This document shows positions 36,139 to 46,329 of a stretch of 64,000 nucleotides of DNA, in pieces. Positions within the stretch are counted from its first letter, which is position 1. Every line of letters starts with the position of its first letter. Source of the DNA: Nonlabens sp. Ci31 (GTDB lineage: Bacteria; Bacteroidota; Bacteroidia; Flavobacteriales; Flavobacteriaceae); NCBI RefSeq assembly GCF_012974865.1, contig NZ_CP043633.1, positions 496,001 through 560,000 on the forward strand, read 5' to 3'. The notes under the pieces are model-generated. The model saw only the letters and a program-made list of their open reading frames with translations. It was not told the DNA's origin and ran no database searches. The position numbers and the translations under genes are program-made.

Positions 36139-36816
36139 TTACTCTTCTTTTGGTTTTGCTTTTAATTCAGACAACGCCTTTAATTTCATCTCTTTAATAT
36201 ATCCTGTAAGAGCTAAAATCTTCTTTTCTTTAGAAGCCTTAATATCTTTGTAAATTGTATATGGGTTAATTCCAGCAAGTGTAAATAATTCTTGTGCTTC
36301 AGCTAAACTTTGAATTGCTTCTGTTTGATATTTAGAATCAAAAAGTTGGTTGTAGTTATTTTCAATTTCTAAAATTAGTGGATTAAATTTTTTCAACTTT
36401 GAGCATAATTCAGACTTGTCTCCTTTTATAAATTTATCCATATTTCTATAAAGGGACATACTGTTTTTTTCAACTATATCAGCTGAAAATTGGTTTATAA
36501 GTAAATTTGTTCTCCATCTCAAAGTTGCATATTTATTTTGAATTTCCTCTCTTATTTGAATATCCGAGCTTTGTTCAGATTTAATTTTAGATTTTTCAGC
36601 GTCAGTAATAGATGCGTTTTTTAACAGTTCTAACCTTTTAGAATTTCGCTCGATGAACTTCGATTCAGACCATAATATTTTATTCTCTGAAATTTCCTTA
36701 ATTGTATTTAAATACGCCACTAATCCTAATGGTTTTGATTCGTCCAATCCATTTTGAGCTTTAGTTATAAAAGACATAAATACGATTGTAATAAATAAAT
36801 AGATTGATTTTTTCAT
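36139..36816 (-). CDS. Exported protein of unknown function (225 aa)
   Basis: Signal peptide MKKSIYLFITIVFMSFITKAQ, then a helix-rich, Lys/Glu-rich mature chain with a central YATLRWRTNLLINQFSADIV. No family recognised. Single gene between the IS110 element and a type A spacer. Confidence 0.7.
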   Translation of the reverse strand: MKKSIYLFITIVFMSFITKAQNGLDESKPLGLVAYLNTIKEISENKILWSESKFIERNSKRLELLKNASITDAEKSKIKSEQSSDIQIREEIQNKYATLRWRTNLLINQFSADIVEKNSMSLYRNMDKFIKGDKSELCSKLKKFNPLILEIENNYNQLFDSKYQTEAIQSLAEAQELFTLAGINPYTIYKDIKASKEKKILALTGYIKEMKLKALSELKAKPKEE

Positions 36817-36837
36817 GATAGTTGTTTTTATTTAATG

Positions 36838-36960
36838 CTAACTGCAATGTATATAGCTCGTAGCATGAAAAATAGCGATTACTTTTCGGTGGTTAAGGAC
36901 GAGCCAATTTTTTAATTTTATTATTACTTTTTTTCAATTAGCCAAATTATTCCCTCCTAT
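36838..36960. repeat. Cassette-spacer repeat, type A
   Basis: CTAACTGCAATGTATATAGC, TCGTAGCATGAAAAATAGCG, TTACTTTTCGGTGGTTAAGG and ACGAGCCAATTTTTTAATTT match the 38158 copy closely. The GCTCGTAGC and ACGAGCC blocks pair. Confidence 0.65.
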
Positions 36961-37335
36961 TCCTTTGGGACAGTATGTACTATATCGTCTGATGTAAAAA
37001 AGCTGGAGCTTGAATATTTGTTATAAACACTCCAATTAGCGTGATAAAAAATATTCTTTTCATCTTTGATCTTGGTTTTCAAACATTTGGTTATCTAAAA
37101 TTACAAATACTAATAGTACCTACAAATACCCTGTAAAGGGTATTTTTCTAGTGCTCCATAAGGTGTTTGTGAATGCTTAGTAGGGGTGAAACTAAGTAAT
37201 AAATCTTCTGGTGGTACTCGATCTGGACTTTTGGGGATTGGTCCCATTAAGAAATTTCGCGGCTTCCTTTAAAAGCTCTTAACTTTGGGATAAGCAACAA
37301 AAACCCTGTTACTTAAGGCCATTGTTGTGCTTTCG
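36961..37335. other. Gap with a signal-peptide relic
   Basis: On the minus strand, 36986-37063 reads MKRIFFITLIGVFITNIQAP and stops soon after, the start of an exported protein whose remainder is gone. Nothing else is recognisable. Confidence 0.35.
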
Positions 37336-38124
37336 TTATTTCTTTAGTTCGGAATTAATCAAATCCAAAATCTCCAGGATTCTCGCGCGTAAGGCCTCAG
37401 ATTGCAGATTTGCAGCTTTATTAAGAGAAATAGCACTTCCAAGCATACCTTCCAGCTTCCTACTGGTTAATATTTCATTCAAAGGAGCACCCAGCTTTGA
37501 TGTTCCAATTTCAATTTTATAGGACTCCTCATTATGATCTAATAACCAAAGATGTTGAGAATTGTTCATAAAACTATTAGAGACATCTCTGCCCAAACCT
37601 AATTCTGACAGAATTAAATCAAATTCACCATTTACAGAATTACTCCAGGTTACTTCAATTTCCCGGACCCCTACCACATCTGACGACCAATTTGAAAGTA
37701 AGCGTTTTAATTTGTGGTTGCGGATTAGAATTAAATTGCCTGAACTTGTTAAGTCATTCTGTATAGGGTCGTAAGTTGGGTCGTGGAAAGTATTAGCAAG
37801 TTCTTTAACAAGACTGTCACGAATAATTCCTACGGGTTGGTCAAATTTCTTTAATAAATTCATTGCTGAATAAATGACCCTGTCCCTGGTCGTCATTTTT
37901 TCTTCCAGTTGTATGAGATTGGCCTGGTAATCTTCCTGTAGTTGTTTGAGGACAACCTGTTCTTTTATTCGGTCCTTTCTTCCTTCATTCCAATTATTAA
38001 CTTGTAATGCAAGGAGAATACCTATCATTACAAGAATAATTTCACCAACAGCATATTTGAAATACTTTCCAGTTTTGTTTTCCATCAACAAGTTTTGTCT
38101 AATTGTTCTAAAGAATTTCATCAT
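37336..38124 (-). CDS. DUF6090 family membrane protein
   Basis: The 262-aa protein begins with the family signature MMKFFRTIRQNLLMENKTGK, then YFKYAVGEIILVMIGILLAL (one membrane helix) and QVNNWNEGRKDR. The rest is a soluble, helical domain outside the membrane. Function of the family is unknown; it is found widely in Flavobacteriaceae, often in several copies and in accessory regions. A truncated sister lies at 39725-40060. Single gene between type A elements. Confidence 0.9.
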   Translation of the reverse strand: MMKFFRTIRQNLLMENKTGKYFKYAVGEIILVMIGILLALQVNNWNEGRKDRIKEQVVLKQLQEDYQANLIQLEEKMTTRDRVIYSAMNLLKKFDQPVGIIRDSLVKELANTFHDPTYDPIQNDLTSSGNLILIRNHKLKRLLSNWSSDVVGVREIEVTWSNSVNGEFDLILSELGLGRDVSNSFMNNSQHLWLLDHNEESYKIEIGTSKLGAPLNEILTSRKLEGMLGSAISLNKAANLQSEALRARILEILDLINSELKK

Positions 38125-38157
38125 TGGTTAGCGGTTAGTTGTAATGAAGTATAAGGT

Positions 38158-38340
38158 TACTGTACGGCTCGTAGCTTGCAAAATACCGATTGCTTTTCGG
38201 TTAAGCACGAGCCGATTTTTTAATTTTACTATTACCTTTTTTCTCAATAAGCCTAATTAAAAAAATTGGCAGACTTGTAAATAGACCTGAACTTCTATTA
38301 AGCAACTGATAAGCTATATGCGGTGTTAGCAACTGGCTTT
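38158..38340. repeat. Cassette-spacer repeat, type A
   Basis: ACGGCTCGTAGCTTGCAAAA, TACCGATTGCTTTTCGGTTA, AGCACGAGCCGATTTTTTAA, TTTCTCAATAAGCCTAATTA, ending ATGCGGTGTTAGCAACTGG. The most complete copy of this type. CGGCTCGT and ACGAGCCG form a perfect 8-bp stem. Confidence 0.7.
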
Positions 38341-38343
38341 ATT

Positions 38344-38532
38344 TCAGTTCCTGTTTTCTATGTCAAGATATTTTGATTTGAAATAGACGTTCATCTTTAT
38401 TTTTAACTTTGTTCTTTCTTTGGTTTCTTCACGACCAAAAGTTGGTTTGTGTTGATAAAAATTCCAACGCTTTAATTCTAAAAATCCATAAATGACCTTA
38501 TCAGATTTGGTCAGGTCACCTATTGGAGATCC
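38344..38532 (-). pseudogene. C-terminal fragment of an unknown protein
   Basis: Open without a start codon: GDLTKSDKVIYGFLELKRWN, FYQHKPTFGREETKERTKLK, ending KYLDIENRN. It looks like the C-terminal end of a small gene whose 5' part is lost, in the position of a cassette after the repeat at 38158. Family unknown. Confidence 0.35.
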
Positions 38533-38551
38533 CTATTCCGATGTTTCCAAT

Positions 38552-39625
38552 TTAGAGAGCAGATTCCAGCCTGGCTATGATATCCTTAGGGAGCTTATCT
38601 CGATGCTCTTTCAGGATGGTTTTATAAATCTCTTTCCACTTAGGAGCATCTGGATCTTTTAATGAAGTCCGGTGGTATTCCAAATCCCTCAGCATCAAAT
38701 TGAGATTGTACTCGTGGAATTTATCACCATACTCTTTTAAAGCGGATATACTTTTTTCTACATCTTTATTTAAAGCAGCGAGCAGTGCCTCTTGTAAAAG
38801 CCTGCTTGCTTCCCTTTCTCTTTCCTCAGATCCAAAATCCATATTCCCAAACTGTAATTGTATACTTCGATCGGCAAGGTCTTGCACAGGAGAAACAGGG
38901 CTTTGATCATTGGCATCATTTATAATTTCTTTTCCACGATATTCTTTGATTGCCATGACCTGAGGATATAAACTGGTTTCTTCATCATAAATCTTGGACT
39001 TTATGGTCGCTAGTGCCTGCATTGCATTTTGAATCGTAGTTTGGTTGATTTCAGAAGGCAAAGGGATCAAAGAGGTCACTTCTTTAGATTTAATACCTAT
39101 AACTTCAATGATGAGTGTACCGCTCAATTTTTCTTGTTTTGCCGCAAGACCTATAGAATAGAGGTCACTTATATTGATACCCTCTTCAGCAGTGTAGATC
39201 AGAGATATCAAACGCAAACCAACTCCTACCCTTCTGGATCCAATAAATTTTTGATCTGAGAACTGAGCCAAAGTGGCATATTTCATATAATCCATGGTGA
39301 TCTTATAGCTGGTATTCTTTTTTGAGAATGCAATAGGAAGGTATTCCAGTGATCCCTCCTGCTTGAATTCCCCTATAGCCACCAAGACCGTTTCGTTATT
39401 TAAGAAGCCCAAGGTTTCTTCCCTATTTAAAAGCTTTATAGGTTTGGACTCTAGCAAACCGTCCGTATTCTTTATCAAGATTTTATCTTCAAATTCTACC
39501 GGATCCACTGGTTCATAACCTCGAAAATTTCGAAAGCTTTTACCTTCCTTGAAAATATCCTCATTCAACTGAGATGTTTTGCAACCGGAGAAAATAAAGA
39601 GTAATAGTAGTGGCCAGTATTTCAT
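38552..39625 (-). CDS. Lipoprotein of unknown function (357 aa)
   Basis: Lipobox signal MKYWPLLLLFIFSGCKTSQL. The mature part has an N-terminal beta-rich region with ETVLVAIGEFKQEGSLEYLP and a middle region with GSRRVGVGLRLISLIYTAEE, followed by a helical C-terminal half (LLQEALLAALNKDVEKSISA, LKEYGDKFHEY). No family is recognised. Higher GC and more regular codon use than its small neighbours suggest a different origin. Confidence 0.75.
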   Translation of the reverse strand: MKYWPLLLLFIFSGCKTSQLNEDIFKEGKSFRNFRGYEPVDPVEFEDKILIKNTDGLLESKPIKLLNREETLGFLNNETVLVAIGEFKQEGSLEYLPIAFSKKNTSYKITMDYMKYATLAQFSDQKFIGSRRVGVGLRLISLIYTAEEGINISDLYSIGLAAKQEKLSGTLIIEVIGIKSKEVTSLIPLPSEINQTTIQNAMQALATIKSKIYDEETSLYPQVMAIKEYRGKEIINDANDQSPVSPVQDLADRSIQLQFGNMDFGSEEREREASRLLQEALLAALNKDVEKSISALKEYGDKFHEYNLNLMLRDLEYHRTSLKDPDAPKWKEIYKTILKEHRDKLPKDIIARLESAL

Positions 39626-39724
39626 AAGTAAGGAATTTTACAAGAGTCAAAATTTTGTATTCCTCCATCATTAAACAATCTAACCCGGATGAATAGTTAT
39701 TGCAATATCGTAAAAAATTGAATA

Positions 39725-40060
39725 TCAAAGGTTTTCCATATATTTTAATTGAATGGAAGCAATTAAAAAGCATTCTTTACCAGCTGTATGGTGAATGCTT
39801 AGTGGCCTGATGTTGCTTTTTATAAGTACGCCTACTTCTTTAAATTTTGATATATCATCTTGAAGATTAGATTTTAATTTCAAAAGAAAGGTTTGTTTTA
39901 GAATATTGTCTTTTCTCTTTTCATTCCAATTATTTATGGATAAGGCAATTAGAATTCCAATAACCACAAGAACTATTTCTCCAATGGCATAAAGTATATA
40001 CTTACTGAATTTACCTTCAGTGATCATTTTTTGACGGATTGTTCTAAAGAATTTTATCAT
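39725..40060 (-). pseudogene. Truncated DUF6090 protein
   Basis: The N-terminus MIKFFRTIRQKMITEGKFSK, then YILYAIGEIVLVVIGILIAL and SINNWNEKRKDN, is the family signature, but the frame ends after 111 aa where the family has about 250. The last 30 residues after KFKEVGVLIKSN no longer resemble the sister at 37336. Probably a 5' remnant, although a short membrane protein could still be made. Confidence 0.7.
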
Positions 40061-40079
40061 TGGTTAGCAGTTCCTGATA

Positions 40080-40150
40080 ATGAAGCACAACGGTGATGTA
40101 TATGGCTCGTAGCCCTTTAACCTAAGTGATAAAAGCATCTTCCAGGTGGT
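40080..40150. repeat. Cassette-spacer repeat, type A start joined to type D
   Basis: ACAACGGTGATGTATATGGC, TCGTAGCCCTTTAACCTAAG, TGATAAAAGCATCTTCCAGG. The first part matches the opening of the type A elements, the second the element at 32920. Confidence 0.6.
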
Positions 40151-40171
40151 GGCTTGGTTGTTAACTGTAGT

Positions 40172-40207
40172 GTATTAAAAAAGGCTGCCTTATTAAAGAC
40201 AGCCTTT
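40172..40207 (-). terminator. Rho-independent terminator after the 142-aa lipoprotein gene
   Basis: Stem AAAGGCTG / CAGCCTTT with a loop of about 13 bases, followed on the minus strand by a T run, 26 bp after the stop of the gene at 40233. Confidence 0.8.
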
Positions 40208-40232
40208 GCTATAACTCAGAAGTGTGCTTTTA

Positions 40233-40661
40233 TTAGTTTCCTGCACTTAATGAATAACTTCCGTTTCCATTAAAGGATTCCAAAGTAATAGTAACTGTCC
40301 AGTTACCAGGCGCGCCAGTGTTGGTAACACCGCCAATAGTATCTGGCTCAGTCGCTCCATTAATGCTTCTGTCAAGTACCACAGCCCCATTGGCATCGGC
40401 AACTACTATTTGAAATGTCCCAGAAGAAGTACTCGTTATATCAGCATTATAATCGGCTGTAGCTAAATTGTTCGTCCAATTAATAATTCTTGAGCCATTA
40501 CCGCCATCTCCAGTAAAGTCTCCGCCTATATCGCCATCAGGCCCTTCATTGACGGTTATATTTACGGTTGGGCCATCGTCATTGGAACAAGAGGTAAATA
40601 CACCAAGAAATAGCGTGATTGCTGTTGCAATTGTAAGTAGTTTAAAATTTGAGATTTTCAT
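40233..40661 (-). CDS. Small Asp/Asn-rich lipoprotein
   Basis: A 142-aa protein with lipobox signal ITLFLGVFTSCSND, then an acidic, Gly/Asp/Thr-rich beta-type mature chain (GPDGDIGGDFTGDGGNG, GTFQIVVADANGAVVLD, WTVTITLESFNGNGSYSLS). It resembles a single Ig- or C2-like beta domain of outer-membrane lipoproteins. Its own terminator lies downstream. Function unknown. Confidence 0.75.
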   Translation of the reverse strand: MKISNFKLLTIATAITLFLGVFTSCSNDDGPTVNITVNEGPDGDIGGDFTGDGGNGSRIINWTNNLATADYNADITSTSSGTFQIVVADANGAVVLDRSINGATEPDTIGGVTNTGAPGNWTVTITLESFNGNGSYSLSAGN

Positions 40662-40894
40662 TTGGTTAAGAGTTTTTATAGTTCATTTAATAATAGAACA
40701 ACTAGATCTCTAAATGTCCCGAACTTTTATAAAGTATTTTAGTGATTGAATGGCAACTATCAAATAATCAGCTGACTTCATTTTATATTTTTTTATCAAA
40801 TTACCACAAACTGTTTTGTTCAGGGCTATTAGGCTATAATAATATGCGAGCTCTTCGAGTGGTACTCGAACCTAATTTTTTGAGTGGTACTAAT

Positions 40895-41005
40895 TATAAT
40901 ATTATGGGAATTGTCCGATTAAAAATTTGGCGGACTAGCGAGTACGACGAGGACTTAAGTTTGTAAGTCAGTTGTGCTATTTTTTATCTACATCTGAAAT
41001 GAGCA
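40895..41005. repeat. Cassette-spacer repeat, type C
   Basis: GGGAATTGTCCGATTAAAAA, TTTGGCGGACTAGCGAGTAC, GTTGTGCTATTTTTTATCTA. It matches 34720-34800. Between 40740 and 40895 a repeated GAGTGGTACT-type block (40857 and 40881) is seen. Confidence 0.55.
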
Positions 41006-41013
41006 CAGGTTTT

Positions 41014-41370
41014 TTATTTACTTATTTTTTCATAATCCACACTAGCTTTTGTAATTCCTTTTGGATTTGGATCCAAGTATAATTCATAACCTTTTAGAAG
41101 CTTCACTTTTTTTATTTCCCCTTTCAGAATAGAAATTTCTTTTATAATTGTTCCCTCTTGTTGAACTCTGATAGAGAATTTCCTGTTTCCAATATTCTTA
41201 ACTATCGCAAAGCAATTTTCTCCCAAATAAGGATTGATTGTCGCGTCTTGACCAGCTCCTTTTCCAGTCATTATCATACTTTGAGAAGGTTCCAGCACGA
41301 ATTCCGTTTGTGCTGTCATTTCAAAATACCCTAAGAATACAAAGCAGATGACTAAAATTAGTGTTTTCAT
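41014..41370 (-). CDS. Small exported protein of unknown function (118 aa)
   Basis: Signal peptide MKTLILVICFVFLGYFEMTAQ; the mature chain is Gly- and Lys-rich with a central DATINPYLGENCFAIVKNIG and RKFSIRVQQEGTIIKEISIL, compatible with a small beta domain. No family recognised. Last unit of the cassette-like stretch. Confidence 0.65.
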   Translation of the reverse strand: MKTLILVICFVFLGYFEMTAQTEFVLEPSQSMIMTGKGAGQDATINPYLGENCFAIVKNIGNRKFSIRVQQEGTIIKEISILKGEIKKVKLLKGYELYLDPNPKGITKASVDYEKISK

Positions 41371-41730
41371 AGTTTGGATTATTTAAATAATGCTCTAATC
41401 AATTGTTTTATAACAAGTTATACCGTCTCAAATATAATCTATAGATCGTTAACTTCTGAAATAAAAGTATGGGTGCCTGTTACTGCTCTTCTTTATAAGG
41501 ATTTCCATACACCAGACACTTCTGTAGGTTGCCATAAAATGGAGGTCGTGGAAGCTCATAGGCTGGATCAAAAACCATTTGAAACTCAAGTTGCAATAAT
41601 AGAGCGCTTACTAATTTGGATCTTCTTAGGTGACCTACACCTCTTCAGCATAAAAAACAGCAAGCTGAATGAGTAAGACAACTCTCTTTCTCTGGAACCC
41701 ACCAAAAAACGGAACTAGAAAACCTATAGC
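41371..41730. other. Gap with a type D repeat fragment
   Basis: CTCAAATATAATCTATAGAT at 41430 matches CTCAAATATAATATATAGCC at 32934. A plus-strand open frame of 100 codons (41374-41676) crosses this repeat and is not considered a gene, although its last 40 codons (HKMEVVEAHRLDQKPFETQ) look protein-like and could be a relic. Confidence 0.35.
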
Positions 41731-42306
41731 TTATGTTCTTTTTCCTTTTCTCATTCGTTTAGGTCCATACCAAAGCCAAAATCCTGTAATGGTAAACATC
41801 AATAAAGAAGTACCCATTATAGAGGTATAAACCAATTTAACCTGATCGCCTGTGGTTCCCAAGTAGTAGTCGAGTATGGAACCGTCATGTACTTTTTCAA
41901 TAAAGTCAGAACGTCTTTCTTCTATATGCAAAAGTTTTCCTGTGGCACCGTCCAGTTGGACGCCCCAAAAATCTTCTACAAAGATAAACTTGATCATTCC
42001 CTTATTCTTTTTGATATCAATTCTATCGAGCTCTTGGGATAAGTCTGCTGACACCGAGTCTCTAAGCACATTACAAGCAATAGTATGTAAACTATCTACC
42101 GGAAGCCAATGTTTAAAATCTGTAGAAATACCCGAATATGATTTGGCCTGAATGATTCCACCGGTATTTTTTTTCCACCCCAGTAATATGCCGGTTACAG
42201 CAATAAAGAAGAAAAAAATAAATAAAACCGCTCCTAAAGTCCTGTGTATTTTCCTGGTGACTCGTAGCAATTTAGCTTGCTTCTTTACTTTAGTATTTTT
42301 CTTCAT
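41731..42306 (-). CDS. PepSY-associated membrane protein
   Basis: The 191-aa protein has an N-terminal KIHRTLGAVLFIFFFFIAVT helix (the His-containing helix typical of PepSY_TM proteins), a periplasmic region with DGATGKLLHIEERRSDF (PepSY-like) and a C-terminal helix TSIMGTSLLMFTITGFWLWY followed by a basic KRMRKGKR tail. Such proteins occur in iron-uptake and reductase settings in Flavobacteria. No partner is next to it. It is the first gene outside the cassette-like area. Confidence 0.85.
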   Translation of the reverse strand: MKKNTKVKKQAKLLRVTRKIHRTLGAVLFIFFFFIAVTGILLGWKKNTGGIIQAKSYSGISTDFKHWLPVDSLHTIACNVLRDSVSADLSQELDRIDIKKNKGMIKFIFVEDFWGVQLDGATGKLLHIEERRSDFIEKVHDGSILDYYLGTTGDQVKLVYTSIMGTSLLMFTITGFWLWYGPKRMRKGKRT

Positions 42307-42412
42307 ATAGTTCTTTCTCGTTTTTTATTTCCATGTTCTTAGACCTAACTATACAAAGCTAGTTGCGCGGGAATCATAAGTTTATTTTAGGCTGCGTGCT
42401 GCGACAGGTTTC

Positions 42413-42820
42413 TTATTTTATTTCTTTTACTTGCCCTGAGATGACCTCATCAAACCTGCTCATTAAATCAAAATAATCTGCTTCTATAGATTCCCAAACA
42501 GTGCCGGTATACCTAAAGTTGTAGTAAAATGAATCCTGAATATCAGTTGCGTTATTACACAATACAACTTCCAGCCTGTCTCCTTTTTCCAATAGCATTT
42601 TTTGATCAAAAGCATCAGCAGAATTTAATGCACGAACTACTACTTGCGCATTTATTTCAAACTTGGGGTGAAGATGATCAGGAAAGATGGGAAGCCCCAT
42701 GACTTTTAAGTTTTTATCCTTGTGATACCTATGCAACACCCAATAATGATCAAGCTCTTCTATTACTGTATTTTTATCCACACAGGTACAAAACTTTATT
42801 TTATCTGATACGTCGCACAT
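42413..42820 (-). CDS. Soluble protein of unknown function (135 aa)
   Basis: A 135-aa protein with no signal peptide. An N-terminal Cys-containing segment (MCDVSDKIKFCTCVDKNT) is followed by ELDHYWVLHRYHK and a Phe/Tyr-rich YYNFRYTGTVWESIEADYF. No family recognised. It lies 52 bp upstream of the large BNR protein's stop, on the same strand, and may be co-transcribed with it. Confidence 0.7.
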   Translation of the reverse strand: MCDVSDKIKFCTCVDKNTVIEELDHYWVLHRYHKDKNLKVMGLPIFPDHLHPKFEINAQVVVRALNSADAFDQKMLLEKGDRLEVVLCNNATDIQDSFYYNFRYTGTVWESIEADYFDLMSRFDEVISGQVKEIK

Positions 42821-42872
42821 CGCTATTTAATAGTATAGGAAACTTGTCTCCAACAAGTTTCCATAAGTTGTT

Positions 42873-45800
42873 CTAGTTTAATTTTAAAGCTCCAATACCA
42901 TGATCCCAAAGCAATTTATTATAGGCAGGAATGCTGCTATTTATAAGCGCTTCTGATCTGTTCTTCAATAGCTCCCATTTTGCTTCCAGCACTCTAAGTC
43001 TGTCCTTTGACGCTTGGCTTACTTTGGGTAAGTCGCTGCTGTTTTGATCGATTAGAAAGATGTATTCGGCAGTGAATTTATTTGGAAAATTCTCTACATC
43101 ATCATAAGCCTTGGATTTGCGCTGTACCATATCTTCATCCCAAAATTTTAACTTTTCAACTAGAGCTTCACCTTCAGATATCACCTTGCTATATGTCTGT
43201 TCTTCAGGTAAGTCCTTTAAAATTTGTGCTATCTGATCTTGCACTTCTTTTAATTTATTAACTCTCCTATGCATGACTGTAAGAGTTGCCTCTGTTTTAG
43301 TTTTGAAGTCATGAGTTTCTTGATAGTCCTCCTCAGTTACTTCATATAATGGGTTGGGCAATATATGGAAGGTCACGTTAGATAATTGATCTGCTTGCGT
43401 GATGCTAGCTGTATACTCATTTGGCATCGCCTTATGACCTTTATAAGATCCTTCTATATAAGCAGTGGGTATTCCGGGCAAACTGTTGTAACTCATATCC
43501 CATACAAAACGGTTCAGCCCAACTTTATTTGTTAGTAAAGGCTCTGCTGAAGGGCCTCCAGGATATTCTAAATAATTAGGATCTTCTTTAGAACTAATCG
43601 TTCTTACCAAATTTCCGTCCTTATCGTTAATGGTTAATTTTAATGGTTCCGCTTTCGCGAAAGCGGGTACATAATAGTAAAATACAACACCATTTGCAGG
43701 ATTAACCCCTTGAGAATCATCAGTGCCATCAAAGTCATCTGAATTATTATTTAATGCACTGTTCCAATTCCCTATAATTGCATCTTCGGGTTGAAATAAT
43801 GCAAAAGAGGTCTCCTCACCTTTAAACTGTCTGATCAAACTCAAGTCATCTAATATCCAAAAAGACCTACCCATCGTTGCAATAACTAAGTCGTCATGGC
43901 TAACTTTTAAATCGGTAATAGGCGTTATCGGTAAATTCAATTGAAAGGCTTGCCACTTTTTCCCTCCATTCCAAGAGATATACATCCCTAGTTCTGTTCC
44001 TGCAAAAAGCAAATCTTTTTGCTTTGTATCTTCTCTAACGACTCTAGTGTAAGCGCCTGTTGGAATACCAGAGCTGATATTGGTCCATGATTTACCGTAA
44101 TTTGTAGTTTTATAAATGCCAGGGGTATAATCATTGAATTTGAATCTAGTGGTCGCAATATAAGCTGTTGCTTTATCATGTGGAGAGACTTCAATAGAAT
44201 TGATCAAGGTCTCAGGAAGATTTTTAGGAGTGACATTAACCCAAGTCGTACCACCATCCTTGGTCAACTGTACAACTCCATCGTCAGTCGCGGTCCAGAT
44301 AACCCCTTTTTCATAGGGTGATTCCACCACATAAGCTAGGGTACCGTAATTCTCTGCTCCTACCGCCTCATTAGTGTAAGGCCCGCCTCCTTTGCCTTGT
44401 TTGTCTTTTTCATTGTTCGATAAATCGGGAGAAACTTCTTCCCAATTCACACCCTTGTCTCTGGTGCGCAATAATAGTTGTGCACCGTGATAATAGGTGT
44501 CTTTTTCATGTTGTGACCAGATAATTGGAGCATTCCAATTGTATCTGTACTTCATGTCTTTGGAATCTCTTCCTAAATATTGGATAGGAGCAGCCATGAC
44601 CTGCGTACTGGCTTTTGCTTTGGTATCTAGTATTTCAATAGTACCTAAATAACTACCCCCCATTACATACCTCGGATCATCAGGATCGAAAGCCAAAAAG
44701 GCGCTTTCTCCACCTGCAGAAGCCGACCAATTCTGTTCATCTATACCGCCGCTACCCAGAGCGAGACTGCTAATTTTTACGGAAGAATTATCTTGTTGCC
44801 CACCATAAATATTATAAGGAAACAGGTTATCTGTATTCACTCTATAAAACTGCGCTGTTGGCATTCTGTTTTGTCGAGACCATGATTGCCCTGAATTATA
44901 AGATACTGCAGCGCCGCCGTCATTAGCAATGATCATATTTTTAGTGTTGTCTGGGTTGATCCAAAGATCATGATGATCTCCATGGGTTCCTGTTATGGTT
45001 GTCCACGTGTGACCCCCATCGATGGAGTGTTGTGCGCTGGCATTGAGCACATATATTTTTTCTTCATCATTAGGATCGATAAACAATTCGATATAATACC
45101 AAGCTCTTTGAATAAGACTGTGGTCAGAAGATACTTTAGACCAATTTGCTCCTGCCGTATTAGAAACGAATAATCCACCCAACTCTTTATCAGAATCACT
45201 CTCCACTAAAGCATAGACTTTGTCTGAATTGGAGCGACTCACTGCTATCGCCATTTTACCTTTCTCTTCAGGTAAGCCTTTGTGAATTTTATTCCAAGAT
45301 GCTCCTCCATCGGTAGTTTTGTAAAGCCCACTTCCGGCACCTCCACTGATAACTTTCCAAGGCTTACGCTGATGTTCCCACATCGCCGCGTACATAACCA
45401 AAGGATTGTTATAGTCCATGGACAACTCAGCCGCTCCGGTTAAATCATTTACATAGAGCACTTTTTTCCAGCTGGTACCACCATCTACCGACTTAAAAAC
45501 ACCTCGGTCTTCATTGGGGCCATATAATGCTCCCTGAGCCGCTACGAAAAGAATATCTGGATTTTTAGGATGTATTATTATTCTGGATATGTGTTGAGTC
45601 GCTTTTAGCCCTACATAATTCCATGTCTTACCTGCATCAGTAGATTTGTACACACCATCTCCATAAGATGTCATTACGGCTCTAGGCGCATGCTCTCCCA
45701 TTCCTACATATACAATGTTGGGATCACTTTCTGAAACTGCTATTGCTCCAACAGAACTGGTTTTAAAGTACCCATCCGAAATGTTTTGCCAGAGTTGACC

Positions 45801-46010
45801 ACCATCTTCCGTTTTCCAAAGCCCTCCACCGGTATTTCCCATATAGTAAGTCATAGGATCTCCTACTACACCAGATGCAGCAACAGACCTTCCTCCTCTA
45901 AAAGGGCCTATATTTCTGTATTTTACCGATTTAAAAATAGAATCTGCAGTCTGTGCAAAGGATGCTGAAACAATAAAAAGTACGAGTAAAAAAAGCTTGG
46001 TTTTTTTCAT
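42873..46010 (-). CDS. Exported sortilin/BNR-repeat protein
   Basis: The preferred start is ATG 46010 ([20 protein letters not shown], a normal signal peptide); the frame is open to 46061 but that adds 17 unlikely residues. Many [26 protein letters not shown] and [13 protein letters not shown] repeats mark VPS10/sortilin-like beta-propeller modules, which fill most of the 1045 residues. The C-terminal part (from about 900) is helical. Such proteins are widespread outer-membrane or periplasmic proteins of Bacteroidota; function is not defined and no peptidase motif is seen. It contains a copy of the dispersed palindrome, translated as PAFAKAE. Confidence 0.9.
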   Translation of the reverse strand: MKKTKLFLLVLFIVSASFAQTADSIFKSVKYRNIGPFRGGRSVAASGVVGDPMTYYMGNTGGGLWKTEDGGQLWQNISDGYFKTSSVGAIAVSESDPNIVYVGMGEHAPRAVMTSYGDGVYKSTDAGKTWNYVGLKATQHISRIIIHPKNPDILFVAAQGALYGPNEDRGVFKSVDGGTSWKKVLYVNDLTGAAELSMDYNNPLVMYAAMWEHQRKPWKVISGGAGSGLYKTTDGGASWNKIHKGLPEEKGKMAIAVSRSNSDKVYALVESDSDKELGGLFVSNTAGANWSKVSSDHSLIQRAWYYIELFIDPNDEEKIYVLNASAQHSIDGGHTWTTITGTHGDHHDLWINPDNTKNMIIANDGGAAVSYNSGQSWSRQNRMPTAQFYRVNTDNLFPYNIYGGQQDNSSVKISSLALGSGGIDEQNWSASAGGESAFLAFDPDDPRYVMGGSYLGTIEILDTKAKASTQVMAAPIQYLGRDSKDMKYRYNWNAPIIWSQHEKDTYYHGAQLLLRTRDKGVNWEEVSPDLSNNEKDKQGKGGGPYTNEAVGAENYGTLAYVVESPYEKGVIWTATDDGVVQLTKDGGTTWVNVTPKNLPETLINSIEVSPHDKATAYIATTRFKFNDYTPGIYKTTNYGKSWTNISSGIPTGAYTRVVREDTKQKDLLFAGTELGMYISWNGGKKWQAFQLNLPITPITDLKVSHDDLVIATMGRSFWILDDLSLIRQFKGEETSFALFQPEDAIIGNWNSALNNNSDDFDGTDDSQGVNPANGVVFYYYVPAFAKAEPLKLTINDKDGNLVRTISSKEDPNYLEYPGGPSAEPLLTNKVGLNRFVWDMSYNSLPGIPTAYIEGSYKGHKAMPNEYTASITQADQLSNVTFHILPNPLYEVTEEDYQETHDFKTKTEATLTVMHRRVNKLKEVQDQIAQILKDLPEEQTYSKVISEGEALVEKLKFWDEDMVQRKSKAYDDVENFPNKFTAEYIFLIDQNSSDLPKVSQASKDRLRVLEAKWELLKNRSEALINSSIPAYNKLLWDHGIGALKLN
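43649..43666. repeat. Dispersed palindrome inside the BNR gene
   Basis: CCGCTTTCGCGAAAGCGG, perfect, in frame as PAFAKAEP within the coding sequence. Confidence 0.8.
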
Positions 46011-46073
46011 GGTATGGACTTTAGGTCTGGTGCATTTGCAGTTCATCAAAAGAAGAATCAAACTTAAGAAAAA

Positions 46074-46329
46074 CTATCTAGCCATTATTCAAGTCAAATC
46101 ATAATGTTTACTGACAGTTTTACCCCTAAAAAGCGGTGCAAAAAAGGCGTAAGGCCTTCTGCTAAGTATAGGTTTTGTAGGTCAGGGTATATGCCTTTTT
46201 AGTTCATTTGACCTTACCTAAGTAAGGTTCTAATGCCTAGTGCAGCTATGTGAATCACACTCCTTGTTTGGTGCTGTATGCTTCTATCCTATTCCAAATC
46301 AAGTTCCCATTCACTACCTAGAAGACTTC
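46074..46329. other. Upstream region of the BNR gene
   Basis: No gene is seen. This is the likely promoter area of the BNR gene on the minus strand. Confidence 0.4.

Noticed and set aside
28630..41005. Integron integrase (tyrosine recombinase) in the array
   Set aside because: No protein in the window shows the R-HxxR-Y pattern; the array can only be called integrase-less within this window.
41374..41676. 100-codon plus-strand frame
   Set aside because: Runs across a spacer repeat found elsewhere; at most its 3' part is a relic.
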